Shown here: positions 34,151 through 44,331 of the stretch, one piece after another
Numbering within the stretch: the stretch's first letter is position 1
Layout of the letters: each line of letters begins with the position of its first letter
Assembly: GCA_017524385.1 (NCBI GenBank)
Contig: JAFWSS010000128.1
Span: 1-64,000, forward strand
Source of the DNA: Prevotella sp.
Lineage (GTDB): Bacteria; Bacteroidota; Bacteroidia; Bacteroidales; Bacteroidaceae
DNA length: 64,000 bases
Reading direction: 5' to 3'
The notes under the pieces: model-generated
Told to the model about the DNA's origin: nothing
Seen by the model: only the letters and a program-made list of their open reading frames with translations
The model's database searches: none
Translations under genes and position numbers: made by a program

Positions 34151-35146
34151 ATGGAAGTGGAAAAAAGAATTACTTGGATAGACTATACTAAAGGATTTGC
34201 CATACTTCTTTTGCTTCTGAGTCATAGTATGACTAAATACAATCTCTTCAACAATTGGATATTTGCATTCCATATGCCCATCTTTTTCATCATTTGTGGC
34301 TATTTGGTCCACCTCAAGTATAATGACGGTTTCAAGGATGGCCAATTCTTCGATTTATTAAGCAAAAGATGGTATAACATATTCATTCCATATTTCATTT
34401 TTGGCACCATCTTGATTATTTTTTTCACAGTTCTAAAATTGGTATCAGAAACTCCATCCAATGCCATCTCGATGTTCATCAATCTCATCACTATGAAAGG
34501 TATTGCTTCCATGTGGTTTCTACCTATTTACTTTTTCTCTGAGTTTTTGTCGATATCTTTATTAAGCTTATTCAAAGGGAAGCCAATGTGTTATCTTATG
34601 GCTTTCTTTGTGGGTGTTTTATGGTTGGTTGACCAATCCACTTTATCTTGGCCTTTAGATTTATTATACAAAATTGCAGAAGGTACAGTATTCATCTATA
34701 TCGGCACTATTTTTGCCAACAATGAATTAGAAAGTAAAGCATCTGTCAAGATTGCAGTCATTTTGTTGGCCATATCGTCCTTTCTGACCATATTCAATCA
34801 AAAAGCATCTATGAACAATATGGGAATTGTTCCATTGTATTTCATTAATGCCACCATCATCAGCTTTAGCATTATCACCATCATCCGCCAATTAGGAGAG
34901 CGCCAAGGTCACTATCAACTTGTTTCATTTTATGGAAAGAATTCACTGATTATCGTGTGTACGAACAATTTGGTTATTGAGATATGCAGACTAATAGACC
35001 ATAAAATGTTTTGCAACAGTCTTTTACATATGGACTATATAGGCATATTCATTTTTTTCATCATCATTACGATATGTGAGTACCCCTTACTCAAATTGTT
35101 TGAAGGAAAATTCAAAAGACCAATGACCATAATAAAAAGAACTTGA
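34151..35146 (+). CDS. Acyltransferase 3 family membrane protein
   Basis: 331 aa, about ten membrane segments. Opens ITWIDYTKGFAILLLLLSHS with the hallmark His, then FIICGYLVHLKY. AT-rich. Likely O-acetyltransferase for the polymer or its lipid-linked unit. Confidence 0.84.
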   Translation: MEVEKRITWIDYTKGFAILLLLLSHSMTKYNLFNNWIFAFHMPIFFIICGYLVHLKYNDGFKDGQFFDLLSKRWYNIFIPYFIFGTILIIFFTVLKLVSETPSNAISMFINLITMKGIASMWFLPIYFFSEFLSISLLSLFKGKPMCYLMAFFVGVLWLVDQSTLSWPLDLLYKIAEGTVFIYIGTIFANNELESKASVKIAVILLAISSFLTIFNQKASMNNMGIVPLYFINATIISFSIITIIRQLGERQGHYQLVSFYGKNSLIIVCTNNLVIEICRLIDHKMFCNSLLHMDYIGIFIFFIIITICEYPLLKLFEGKFKRPMTIIKRT

Positions 35147-35148
35147 AT

Positions 35149-36048
35149 ATGAGCAGAATATCCATCCTTACAGCAACATATAACCGTCGACACACCCTTG
35201 GCAAGGTGTACCGATCCCTTTTGGCCCAAACTTGCAAGGATTTCGAATGGGTCATCTCCGACGACGGCTCCACAGACAATACGGAAGAACTCGTGAAAAA
35301 TTGGCAAAAGTATGACAATGGCTTTAACATCATTTACAGCAAACTTCCCCATGTGGGCTTTCCAAGAGCATTGAACAATGGAATCAATCATTCAAGCACC
35401 CAATGGATTATGAAGCTTGACTCCGATGATTATATATTACCCCATACCATAGAAACGATTTTGCCCTGGTTGGATGAAATAGAGGGAATGGCTAAGATGG
35501 CAGGCATAGGAGTTACTGCTTGTCACCCTGATGGCAGTTATATGAAACCCCAACAACCACTCATTGACCCCAAAGTGGGTTATGTGGATGCCACCAACAC
35601 CGACCGCGCAAAATACAGGCTTGATATAGACTGTTTTGAAGTGCTTAGGACTTCATTGCTCAGAGAATACCCCTTCCAATATTGGCCCACAGAAGAGTAT
35701 GCCCCACCTGCTCTTAACTATAACGCCATGGCCCTTGACGGCTGGAAGATCAGATGGAGGACAGCGAAGCTCTACATTTGTGAATATTTACCAGACGGGC
35801 TGACCCGAAGCAACATCAAAGTGAAGAAAAATCCGATGGGATATGCCATGATGTACAACCAAGACCTGCTTCGCTTCCCCGATTTCAAATCGCGTTGCAA
35901 GAATGCCATCCAAATGACAGCACTGTGTACTGCAGCCGGCCATTGGGGATACCTGCTGAAATCCAACGCCCCCCTGGTAACAGCCCTGATGTTGCCCATG
36001 GGCATCGTCTGGGGCATACGCCGCAAACTGCAATTTGCGAAAATGTGA
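35149..36048 (+). CDS. Family 2 glycosyltransferase
   Basis: 299 aa from ATG 35149, two bases after the acyltransferase stop; a TTG two codons earlier is not preferred. ISILTATYNR (4-13), SDDGSTDNT (37-45), GFPRALNNG (70-78), DSDDY (91-95). Resembles the GT2 at 48699 (both have TCxDFxW and DDGSTDNT). Hydrophobic C-terminus. Confidence 0.85.
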   Translation: MSRISILTATYNRRHTLGKVYRSLLAQTCKDFEWVISDDGSTDNTEELVKNWQKYDNGFNIIYSKLPHVGFPRALNNGINHSSTQWIMKLDSDDYILPHTIETILPWLDEIEGMAKMAGIGVTACHPDGSYMKPQQPLIDPKVGYVDATNTDRAKYRLDIDCFEVLRTSLLREYPFQYWPTEEYAPPALNYNAMALDGWKIRWRTAKLYICEYLPDGLTRSNIKVKKNPMGYAMMYNQDLLRFPDFKSRCKNAIQMTALCTAAGHWGYLLKSNAPLVTALMLPMGIVWGIRRKLQFAKM

Positions 36049-36057
36049 CTTTTCCAT

Positions 36058-37230
36058 ATGAAAAAGAAGCTGCTTTTTGTCAATGGACACCTCAACGTGG
36101 GAGGGATTGAGAAATCACTATCCGACTTGCTGTGCCATCTCGACTATTCCCGTTATGACGTGGACTTGCTCCTGTTGGAAGACAAAGGCACCTATGCAGA
36201 AGGCTTGCCCCCTCAAGTCCACGTGATTCATCACGACACACGCAAGGCATTCGGGCCATTCTTCACCATTCTGCGTCAAAACCTAAAGCAAAGAGACTTC
36301 ACCAACATCCTTTTCCGGTTGGTTTTCCTGCTCTCACCCATCTTTGGCAAAAGTACCTATCGATTGCTTCGCCATCATCTGAAAATCAGCAAACCATACG
36401 ACTGGGCCATCGCCTATCGAGTTGGCTTCCCCAACGAGATTGTGGCGTGGACGGTCAAGAGCAAGCATAAGGCCTGTTGGTGGCATAATGGCATTTTTCC
36501 ATACTCTACATCTCAAACGAAAACACTAATGGGGTCATGGGGAAAAATGGATTATATCGTCACCGTGTCGGAAGGATGCAAACAAATGCTGATGGAAAAG
36601 TTACATCTTGAAGAATCCAAAATAAAAGTCATCCCCAATATCATTGATGTTGAGAAGATAGAGGAGATGGCTAATACTGCCTCCCCCTATCCACAAGAAG
36701 AAGGTGTCTTAAACATAGTCACCCTGGGCAGGCTATGCTGGGAAAAGCACATGGAAGACATCCCTGACATAGCAAGCATCTTGATGGATAAAGGCATCAT
36801 CGATTTCAGATGGCATATCATAGGCGACGGAGCCAAGCAGGAAGAGATAGCCAAAAGCATCAAAAAGCGCCATTTGGAGCGCCATATCTTCATGCACGGA
36901 CACCAGCCCAATCCCTATCCATATTTGAAACACGCCGACTTGATGATGCACACCTCTTACGTGGAAGCCCATTGCCTAACCATGTTGGAAGCCATGGCGC
37001 TGAAAACTCCATGCGTGGTGACCCGAACCGTCATCCCACAAGATTTCACCATAGATGGTGAGAATTGCTATATAGCAGAGCAAGACATCAACAGCCAAGT
37101 TGCGTGTATTGTTAAATTGCTGAGCAATATGGATAAAGCCCAAGAAATGGTAGAAAAAGCATACCAGATGGTCAAAGAACGCTATTCTGCAAATTCCATC
37201 GTCACACGAGTAGAACGTTTGCTCCTATAA
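36058..37230 (+). CDS. Family 4 glycosyltransferase
   Basis: 390 aa, GT-B fold. N-terminal LFVNGHLNVGGIEKSL (6-21) and the phrase LDYSRYDVDLLLLE; C-terminal donor site IVTLGRLCWEKHMEDI and the EX7E motif from Glu303 to Glu311 (VEAHCLTMLEAM). A close design relative of the GT4 at 44332. Retaining transferase; sugar unknown. Confidence 0.85.
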   Translation: MKKKLLFVNGHLNVGGIEKSLSDLLCHLDYSRYDVDLLLLEDKGTYAEGLPPQVHVIHHDTRKAFGPFFTILRQNLKQRDFTNILFRLVFLLSPIFGKSTYRLLRHHLKISKPYDWAIAYRVGFPNEIVAWTVKSKHKACWWHNGIFPYSTSQTKTLMGSWGKMDYIVTVSEGCKQMLMEKLHLEESKIKVIPNIIDVEKIEEMANTASPYPQEEGVLNIVTLGRLCWEKHMEDIPDIASILMDKGIIDFRWHIIGDGAKQEEIAKSIKKRHLERHIFMHGHQPNPYPYLKHADLMMHTSYVEAHCLTMLEAMALKTPCVVTRTVIPQDFTIDGENCYIAEQDINSQVACIVKLLSNMDKAQEMVEKAYQMVKERYSANSIVTRVERLLL

Positions 37231-37241
37231 ACTCATCTGAA

Positions 37242-38204
37242 ATGGAAAGTGCCAACTCATCACATATTGCCCCTTTGGTTTCCATCATCGTTCCCATCTA
37301 CAACACCAGGACATATCTGAATCGTTGTCTCAAATCCATCATTGAGCAGTCATACCCCCATTTGGACATCATCTTGGTGGATGACGGCTCCACCGATGAC
37401 TCCATCATCATTTGCAAGGACTTTGCATCCAGAGACAGTCGCATCCGGATTTTCTCACAGCAGAACGGAGGAGCTTCTACGGCCAGAAACACAGGTTTGG
37501 ATCATGCCAAAGGCGACTATGTGATATTTGTGGATAGTGACGACTGGATAGACAACGACATGGTGGAACAACTGACAGACGACATTGTCAGCCATCATAC
37601 ATCCCTTGTCATTTCACAAGTGCCGGGCGACAAGGTCTGTACAATCTCCAAGACCTTTGACCGAATAGAAGCCCTTGAGACCATTCTGAAAAGAGTATGG
37701 TGGGGGCCTGTTGGGAAAATATTCAAGAGAGGTGCCATAGGTGATCTCCGCTTCCCTCATGCCACCATATCCGAGGACTATGTCTTTATGGTGCATGCCA
37801 TCCTGCGATGCGAGCATATCTTCTATGATTCCAAATGCTTCTACCATCGTGAGGCAAGAGAGGGAAGCCTCTCCCGGTCAGTATTGAGCAAGAGAATGTT
37901 TGAGGAATTTAACAACGTGTCACATGTGGCAGAATTCATTAAGGAGAACCATCCGGAATTCAGGAAACATGCAGAAGCGAGATTGGCGGAAACATCACTG
38001 AAATTGCTTTTCGCCATCTATCAAGACGGGAAATCAGAAGAATTCTCAAATCAGCAAAACATGCTGGTCCATAGTATAAGGAGCAACATTCTCCGTTATT
38101 TACCCAACAAGCACATACTCTTCACTTCTCGGATACTGCTGTTCATGTGCACCACAACCTTCGGAAGCAAAACGGCATACCGTCTTTACTCCTGGGCAAA
38201 ATAA
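37242..38204 (+). CDS. Family 2 glycosyltransferase
   Basis: 320 aa. VSIIVPIYNT (13-22), VDDGSTDDS (46-54), GGASTARNTG (76-85), DSDDW (98-102). Eleven bases after a GT4 gene. Standard capsule GT2 with a helical C-terminal half. Confidence 0.85.
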   Translation: MESANSSHIAPLVSIIVPIYNTRTYLNRCLKSIIEQSYPHLDIILVDDGSTDDSIIICKDFASRDSRIRIFSQQNGGASTARNTGLDHAKGDYVIFVDSDDWIDNDMVEQLTDDIVSHHTSLVISQVPGDKVCTISKTFDRIEALETILKRVWWGPVGKIFKRGAIGDLRFPHATISEDYVFMVHAILRCEHIFYDSKCFYHREAREGSLSRSVLSKRMFEEFNNVSHVAEFIKENHPEFRKHAEARLAETSLKLLFAIYQDGKSEEFSNQQNMLVHSIRSNILRYLPNKHILFTSRILLFMCTTTFGSKTAYRLYSWAK

Positions 38205-38234
38205 CCGAATTATTCACTCATTTTTCACTACAGA

Positions 38235-39296
38235 ATGTCAACAGCACGACCCATCATCAGCGTCATCGTTCCTGTTTATAACCAAGAAAAAATTGTAAAG
38301 AGATGTATTAACAGCATCCTTAACCAAGATTTCCAAAATCTGGAAGTAATAGTAGTTAACGATGGCAGCATTGACAATACGCTCAACATATTGAAAGAAG
38401 TTGCCAATCAAGACCATCGTTTGAAAATCATCGACAAGAAAAACGAAGGCGTTTCTCGTGCACGAAGAGACGGTTTGAAAGCTTCCAAAGGACAATTCAT
38501 TTGTTTTGTGGATGGAGATGACAACCTTTCCCCGAATGCGTTGAAGAATCTTTACGACATCATCATCCGTGAGGATGTAGACATCGTCATAGGTCAATGT
38601 ATCAGAACACTTGGACCTTTTACAAAAAAAACGTATTGTAATAAAAAATATAGTGAAAGAAGGATTGTCTTACCTGAATTATGGGACGAATTATACATTT
38701 CATACATGGGAGTCAACATTCTTCCTGTTCAGATATGGGGGAAGTTATATAAAAAAGATGTTATAGACCGAGCGATGACATCATCATCCTTATTTTCAGA
38801 CTTCATTCGTTCAATGGCAGATGATGAATATTTCAATATGATGCTGCACCCTTTTGTAGAATCCATCTTCATCACCAATCAGCATGTCTATGTTTATCGA
38901 TATGGTGGTGTCACTACAAGTTACAACAAACATTTCAAGGAGTTGTATGAAATGAGCGACATCCGAATCAAATTGCTTGACGAATATCATTACGAAAAGG
39001 GATACAACGTGTTGTATATTGAATACAAGAACTGCATCTTCTCCGACATTCTCCAGCGAATGGAATATTGCCACTCCAACAAGCAGCAGATTGAATCTTT
39101 TCTGAAAGAAGAGTTGGGCAAACGCGAAACGTTCAAGCGAATGCATGCCTTCTACGAAGGCAAATCAACAGACGAAGATATGTCAGCATTATTATCACAA
39201 GATACAGACAAAATATGGCTATTAGCGAACCGACGTTATGATAAAGGACGTATGAGAAGATGGTTGAAGAAGTGCATTCACTTTTTCTACAGATGA
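38235..39296 (+). CDS. Family 2 glycosyltransferase
   Basis: 353 aa. ISVIVPVYNQ (8-17), VNDGSIDNT (41-49, Ile instead of the usual Thr), GVSRARRDG (72-80), DGDD (93-96). The C-terminal region is long and charged. Substrate unknown. Confidence 0.84.
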   Translation: MSTARPIISVIVPVYNQEKIVKRCINSILNQDFQNLEVIVVNDGSIDNTLNILKEVANQDHRLKIIDKKNEGVSRARRDGLKASKGQFICFVDGDDNLSPNALKNLYDIIIREDVDIVIGQCIRTLGPFTKKTYCNKKYSERRIVLPELWDELYISYMGVNILPVQIWGKLYKKDVIDRAMTSSSLFSDFIRSMADDEYFNMMLHPFVESIFITNQHVYVYRYGGVTTSYNKHFKELYEMSDIRIKLLDEYHYEKGYNVLYIEYKNCIFSDILQRMEYCHSNKQQIESFLKEELGKRETFKRMHAFYEGKSTDEDMSALLSQDTDKIWLLANRRYDKGRMRRWLKKCIHFFYR

Positions 39297-39395
39297 GGGT
39301 TCACCCCAATACCTGCGTGTCAACATCATAGGAAACTTTGCAGATATGAAGCAGTTTTTTCGAATTCTCATAGGCTAAAATAGAAATTGACCACG

Positions 39396-40355
39396 ATGAA
39401 ATATATTTCCCAATTCCAAAAAGCCCTTCTAGAGGTATACAAAGAGTTTGCTTCCTTTTGTGAACAAAACGACATCTCTTTTTATGCAGCCTATGGCACG
39501 ATGATCGGTGCCATAAGGCATCATGGCTTCATCCCTTGGGATGATGACATAGATGTCTTTATGAAAAGGGATGTCTATGAAAAGTTCATAGCATTGCGCA
39601 ACACCTTGGAAGGTACATCCTATAAAATATCCGTTTATCTTGACGGCCAAAGTCCTTATCCGTTTGCCAAATTCCATAGCACGAAGGGGACAATATGGGA
39701 ATATCCTCAATTCCCATATATCATCGGCCCATGGATAGACGTGTTCCCCATAGACGAAGGTGACGAAGATGACCCAAAAGCCAACAAGATATTGGAAGAG
39801 TTTCATTATGTAATGTGGAAATACCGGAAATCAATTGCTTATTCTTCCTGGAGCAACATTCTTCATGATTTCACTCGGTTGAACATTCTCAACGCTTTCG
39901 TCAAAATATTCAAGAAAATCCGGTACGCCCCTTATAAACAAAAATACATTGAAGAAATCAACCATTGTGTTGACCGTATTAGAAAGATAAAGGGGAAGAC
40001 GCTCAGATGCTACAGCACAGCTTTGACCAATGAGATTTTCGAGAAGCAATGGTTTGAAAAAGCCATCAGTGTTCCTTTCGAAGACACTATGATATTCGTG
40101 CCTAATGGCTACCATGAGTTTTTAACGAAACTCTATGGCGACTATATGCAACTGCCACCAGAAGAGAAAAGAGCAAGCCATAGTGAATTCTACATCGATC
40201 TGGAAAACACAAAGACCATAGACGAGATTTTGAAAGAGAATAAAGACCTCATCGCCCAAGAACAACCACTATCCCTTAAAACCATCTGGTATGAGATAAG
40301 ACATCGCAAAAAAGGTTATTTGCGAAATATCAAGAACAACAAGAAATCCGAATAA
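39396..40355 (+). CDS. LicD family phosphotransferase
   Basis: 319 aa from ATG 39396 (a TTG three codons earlier is in frame). AAYGTMIGAIRHHGF (31-45) and WDDDIDV (48-54) are the LicD motifs. LicD enzymes move a phosphorylated group (phosphocholine, phosphoribitol or similar) from a CDP donor to a sugar. The CDP-type gene pair 2-4 kb downstream (42489, 43205) could supply the donor. Confidence 0.88.
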   Translation: MKYISQFQKALLEVYKEFASFCEQNDISFYAAYGTMIGAIRHHGFIPWDDDIDVFMKRDVYEKFIALRNTLEGTSYKISVYLDGQSPYPFAKFHSTKGTIWEYPQFPYIIGPWIDVFPIDEGDEDDPKANKILEEFHYVMWKYRKSIAYSSWSNILHDFTRLNILNAFVKIFKKIRYAPYKQKYIEEINHCVDRIRKIKGKTLRCYSTALTNEIFEKQWFEKAISVPFEDTMIFVPNGYHEFLTKLYGDYMQLPPEEKRASHSEFYIDLENTKTIDEILKENKDLIAQEQPLSLKTIWYEIRHRKKGYLRNIKNNKKSE

Positions 40356-40358
40356 TCA

Positions 40359-41354
40359 ATGGAAAAGATTCTTACCATCATCATACCAGTATACAAAGTC
40401 GAGCAATATATCAGACAATGTCTCGACTCTGTCATTTTAGACGAGGAACAGACTAAATGGTTAGAAGTAATCATCGTCAATGATGGTACTCCAGATCAGT
40501 CAGGTGTCATAGCCCATGAATATGAGGCAAAATATCCTCAATCCATCAAAGTGATAGACAAAGAAAATGGAGGACACGGTTCGGCATGGAATTTAGGATT
40601 AAAGCATGCGAATGGGAAATACATCCGATTCCTGGACAGTGACGACTGGTTGAGCAACCTTTCCTCATTCATTGAAGAACTGAAGAATCATGACGAGGAT
40701 CTGGTTTTCACCCATCTGACCAGATTTGACGAACGATTTCAATCTTCTTCACTGTCAAAAATACAAAATATTGATTATAATAAAACATACAGCACTTCGT
40801 CATTTTCTTACATTGAAACAGGAAATCAATACTATATGTATGGTTTTTGGTATTGCACCTATAAAAGAGATATTTTTCGGGGAGAGCAGCCATTGTTCGT
40901 AGAAAAAGTATTTTACGATGATGCCATTTTGTTCATAGCACCCTATATTTTAGGCAAAACCATGGTTTTCCTTGACACCACACTTTACAATTACAGGATA
41001 GGCCAAAGCGGGCAATCAGTAAATGTGAACGTGGAGAGAAAACATGCTTGGGATTACGTCAAAGTGAGCAAAAGTCTGATAGAGTTTGCCAATCGGCATC
41101 CCAACCTCAACAAGGTACAATCTGAGCAACGGGATTCGTTTTTGTCTCAGTATATGAAGAACCGTTTCAGCCTGTTCTCTCAACTATCCTATCGAGAGTT
41201 CAGAAACATTATTGACGACTTTCTCCCATACATCAAGAAGAATGCCCCATACATCAAGACATCTCCCAAGGCCAAATTCTACCTCGCAACACCATCGTAT
41301 TTGGCTTGGTATTGCATCAAGCTCTTTAACAAGCATATTTTGAAAATCAACTGA
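40359..41354 (+). CDS. Family 2 glycosyltransferase
   Basis: 331 aa. LTIIIPVYKV (5-14), VNDGTPDQ (40-47, TP in place of ST), GGHGSAWNLG (71-80), DSDDW (93-97). The GTPD / GGHGSAWN variant is typical of one GT2 subgroup in Firmicutes and Bacteroidota capsules. Starts 3 bases after licD. Confidence 0.85.
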   Translation: MEKILTIIIPVYKVEQYIRQCLDSVILDEEQTKWLEVIIVNDGTPDQSGVIAHEYEAKYPQSIKVIDKENGGHGSAWNLGLKHANGKYIRFLDSDDWLSNLSSFIEELKNHDEDLVFTHLTRFDERFQSSSLSKIQNIDYNKTYSTSSFSYIETGNQYYMYGFWYCTYKRDIFRGEQPLFVEKVFYDDAILFIAPYILGKTMVFLDTTLYNYRIGQSGQSVNVNVERKHAWDYVKVSKSLIEFANRHPNLNKVQSEQRDSFLSQYMKNRFSLFSQLSYREFRNIIDDFLPYIKKNAPYIKTSPKAKFYLATPSYLAWYCIKLFNKHILKIN

Positions 41355-41403
41355 CATACGCCGTATTGTCTTTTTTGTTTTCTGATGAAATAGTGAATGT
41401 AAG

Positions 41404-42456
41404 ATGAACAATATAAATGATAATCATTCATTTCCGATTGTATCGGTGATTGTTCCCATTTACAACACAGAAAAATACATCACTGAATGTATCGAATCGT
41501 TGTTACGACAAACATACAAACCATTGGAGATTGTACTGGTCGATGACGGTTCGACTGATTCTTCCAGCATCATATGCGATAATTTTTCATCCCAAAAACC
41601 GAATGTCAAAGTCATACATACCAAGAACCAAGGGCGTACAAGGGCACGAATAACGGGTGTGGAGCACTCATCAGGAGAATATGTTACTTTTGTCGATTCA
41701 GACGACCATGTAGCCCCAACATACGTGGAGCATCTGGTTTGTTGTCTTTTTGAGCAAGATGTGGACATATCGTGTTGCCAAAGCTACAATGTAGTAGGAG
41801 AGCAAAAAAGATATGTTAGAAGGACAGAAATTGGTCGTTTCGTCAAAAAAGAAATTGAAAGAATCCTATCAAGCAATTTCCTTTTCGATGAAAGAACAGG
41901 CATTGCGTCCATCGCACATTACCTATGTTGTAAATTGTATAAAAAATCAATTCTACATAAAGGCTTGCCAATAGGACTAGATTTATGGTGCGGCGAGGAT
42001 GCCGTAACATGTTTTTCACTATTCATAATATCTGATTCCATTTATATTAGTGAAGAACCTTTATATTATTATCGGCAACATGAGTTCCAAACCACTAAGA
42101 GAATGGACCGTGAGCGTTGGGACGCAAATATTGATTCATTTGAAGCATTAGGGAAAGCAGACCATGGCAAATATTTGAAGGATCAATTGCCTTTATATAT
42201 ATTAGCCCTTCTTCGAGATTGGCTTAAAGCTCGTTTTTCTGAATCCAACACTTATAGTGAATTCAAATCAGATATGGCATACGCTTTGAATAATGAGACG
42301 ATGGAACAATACTTCATGCACGAACGCATTGCAACGTCAAACAAAAGGCATCGCATACTCGCATTCCTAGCACAACATAGGATGTATTTCCCATATTACG
42401 TTTTTCTGAAAGCTCATCTAGCTGTTTTGAAGTTAAGAGAAAAGCGAGGAAAATAG
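41404..42456 (+). CDS. Family 2 glycosyltransferase
   Basis: 350 aa. VSVIVPIYNT (13-22), VDDGSTDSS (46-54), GRTRARITG (77-85), DSDD (98-101). AT-rich in its middle. Precedes the cytidylyltransferase gene. Confidence 0.85.
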   Translation: MNNINDNHSFPIVSVIVPIYNTEKYITECIESLLRQTYKPLEIVLVDDGSTDSSSIICDNFSSQKPNVKVIHTKNQGRTRARITGVEHSSGEYVTFVDSDDHVAPTYVEHLVCCLFEQDVDISCCQSYNVVGEQKRYVRRTEIGRFVKKEIERILSSNFLFDERTGIASIAHYLCCKLYKKSILHKGLPIGLDLWCGEDAVTCFSLFIISDSIYISEEPLYYYRQHEFQTTKRMDRERWDANIDSFEALGKADHGKYLKDQLPLYILALLRDWLKARFSESNTYSEFKSDMAYALNNETMEQYFMHERIATSNKRHRILAFLAQHRMYFPYYVFLKAHLAVLKLREKRGK

Positions 42457-42488
42457 TTAACAATTCAGCTGACAAACAACATCATATT

Positions 42489-43208
42489 ATGAGCAATTAC
42501 GCACTAATCATAGCGGGAGGTTCTGGCAACAGGATGGGTCAAGACATCCCCAAACAATTCATGTATTTGGACAACCGTCCCATCATCATCCACACGATGG
42601 AAGCCTTTCAGCAGCATCCAGGCATCAACGGAATTGCCGTGGTGTGCTTGGAAGGTTGGGAGACAGTCTTGCAGTCGTATGCCAATCAATTCAACATTTC
42701 AAAACTGAAATGGATTTTCCCTGGAGGAAAAAGCGGACAAGAATCCATCCATAATGGCATTTATGGACTGAAAGAGGCCGGATGCGAGGATGATGATTTA
42801 GTTTTGATACATGATGCGGTACGCCCATTGCTATCACAAACCATCATTTCATCAAACATCGCCATCTGCAAGAAATATGGCTATGCCATCACAGGCATCC
42901 AATGCCGGGAGGCAATATTGAAAAGCGAGGACGGCTTTTCGACAAGAGAAAGCATACCAAGAGACCAACTTATCAGGACACAAACACCCCAGACCTTCAG
43001 GCTTGGCAACATCATCAAGGCACATGAAGAAGCGAAAGAAAAGGGCATCAACAATTCTGTGGCCTCATGTACCTTATTGGCAGAAATAGGAGGAATAGAA
43101 ATGCATATCGTGCCCGGGTCGGAGAAGAACATAAAGGTGACGACCGTGGAAGATTTGGAGATATTAAAGGCCCTTATGCACATAGAAAAAGAAACCTGGC
43201 TGAAATGA
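42489..43208 (+). CDS. IspD/TarI-family cytidylyltransferase
   Basis: 239 aa. Nucleotide-binding loop IIAGGSGNRMGQDIPKQF (7-24), HDAVRPL (about 104-110) and a C-terminal KVTTVEDLEI. This is the CTP-dependent family of IspD and ribitol-5-phosphate cytidylyltransferase (TarI). In a capsule locus, overlapping an SDR gene (ATGA at 43205) and near licD, it more likely makes a CDP-polyol than an isoprenoid precursor. The polyol is not known. Confidence 0.85.
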   Translation: MSNYALIIAGGSGNRMGQDIPKQFMYLDNRPIIIHTMEAFQQHPGINGIAVVCLEGWETVLQSYANQFNISKLKWIFPGGKSGQESIHNGIYGLKEAGCEDDDLVLIHDAVRPLLSQTIISSNIAICKKYGYAITGIQCREAILKSEDGFSTRESIPRDQLIRTQTPQTFRLGNIIKAHEEAKEKGINNSVASCTLLAEIGGIEMHIVPGSEKNIKVTTVEDLEILKALMHIEKETWLK

Positions 43209-44224
43209 CTCCATATCTGCAAGACATACGAGAACTATACAAAGACTCCATTACTTGGGAGTTCCTAAAGGAATGCAATATCCTCATCACAGGTGCGACG
43301 GGGCTCATCGGTTCCTGCCTTGTGGACATACTGATGAATCATCCCGACAAGGCATGGAAAGTATATGCAATGGGGCGTAACGAGGAAAGAGCCAACCGTC
43401 GTTTCCATCAATACCTCCAAGACAAAGATTTCAAATTCCTCAAAGGTGACATTGAAAAACCCATCCAAACGGATGTGCCCTTTCACTACATCATCCATGC
43501 CGCAAGCAATGCCAGTCCAAATTTCTTTGTCAACAACCCGGTGGAAATAATAAAAGCCAACATCTATGGTGTCGCCAACCTGATGGAATACGGCATGAAG
43601 CATCAGATGAGGCGCTTTTTGTACGTCTCGTCGGGAGAGGTCTATGGGAACAACAACATCGATGCTTTCTCAGAATCCGACTATGGATATGTTGACATAC
43701 TCAACCCGAGGGCGTGCTACCCTTCTGCCAAACGTGCCGCCGAGACTTTGGCCATCTGCTATGGCAAAGAATATGGGATGGATGTGGTAATCGCACGCCC
43801 CTGCCATACATACGGGCCATATTTCACAGAAGAAGACAATCGTGTGTATGCACAGTTCATCAGAAACGTCATCAATGGTGAAGACATATTCATGAAGAGT
43901 GCCGGACTGCAATACAGGTCGTGGTGCTATGTGGTGGACTGTGCAGCCGCCCTGCTCCTTTTATTATGCAAAGGCAAGAGTGGAGAGGCATACAATATTG
44001 CTGACAGCAACTCGAATGTGACAATCAAGGAACTAGCTGAAATTGTCGCAAAAGAAGGAGGCAGGCAAGTCATATCCAAAGAGCCAACAAAAGAGGAAAT
44101 AGAAGGCTTTACTGTCATCAAGAAAGCTGTTTTCGACACAAACAAACTTACTAGTCTGGGTTGGAAGGTTCAACGTTCTCTACAAGAGAATATCAGACAT
44201 ACCATTGAAACCCTCCTACAATAG
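43205..44224 (+). CDS. NAD-dependent epimerase/dehydratase (extended SDR)
   Basis: 339 aa. GATGLIG (30-36) binds NAD; SSGEVYG and the catalytic CYPSAKRAAE (Tyr near 173, Lys near 177) fit the extended SDR family. It is translationally coupled to the cytidylyltransferase, so it probably forms or reduces the sugar phosphate or CDP-sugar made there. IspD-like/SDR pairs are known for arabinitol- or ribitol-type donors in pneumococcal capsules; the product here is inferred. Confidence 0.83.
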   Translation: MTPYLQDIRELYKDSITWEFLKECNILITGATGLIGSCLVDILMNHPDKAWKVYAMGRNEERANRRFHQYLQDKDFKFLKGDIEKPIQTDVPFHYIIHAASNASPNFFVNNPVEIIKANIYGVANLMEYGMKHQMRRFLYVSSGEVYGNNNIDAFSESDYGYVDILNPRACYPSAKRAAETLAICYGKEYGMDVVIARPCHTYGPYFTEEDNRVYAQFIRNVINGEDIFMKSAGLQYRSWCYVVDCAAALLLLLCKGKSGEAYNIADSNSNVTIKELAEIVAKEGGRQVISKEPTKEEIEGFTVIKKAVFDTNKLTSLGWKVQRSLQENIRHTIETLLQ

Positions 44225-44331
44225 CTGTTTTAAACAAGTACGAAATAAGGCTTTCAGTTTGTAACACGACCCACATCTTAGGCTCGTTAATCCAATCCTA
44301 GGTCATCAATACCTAAGCCACATTATTACTT

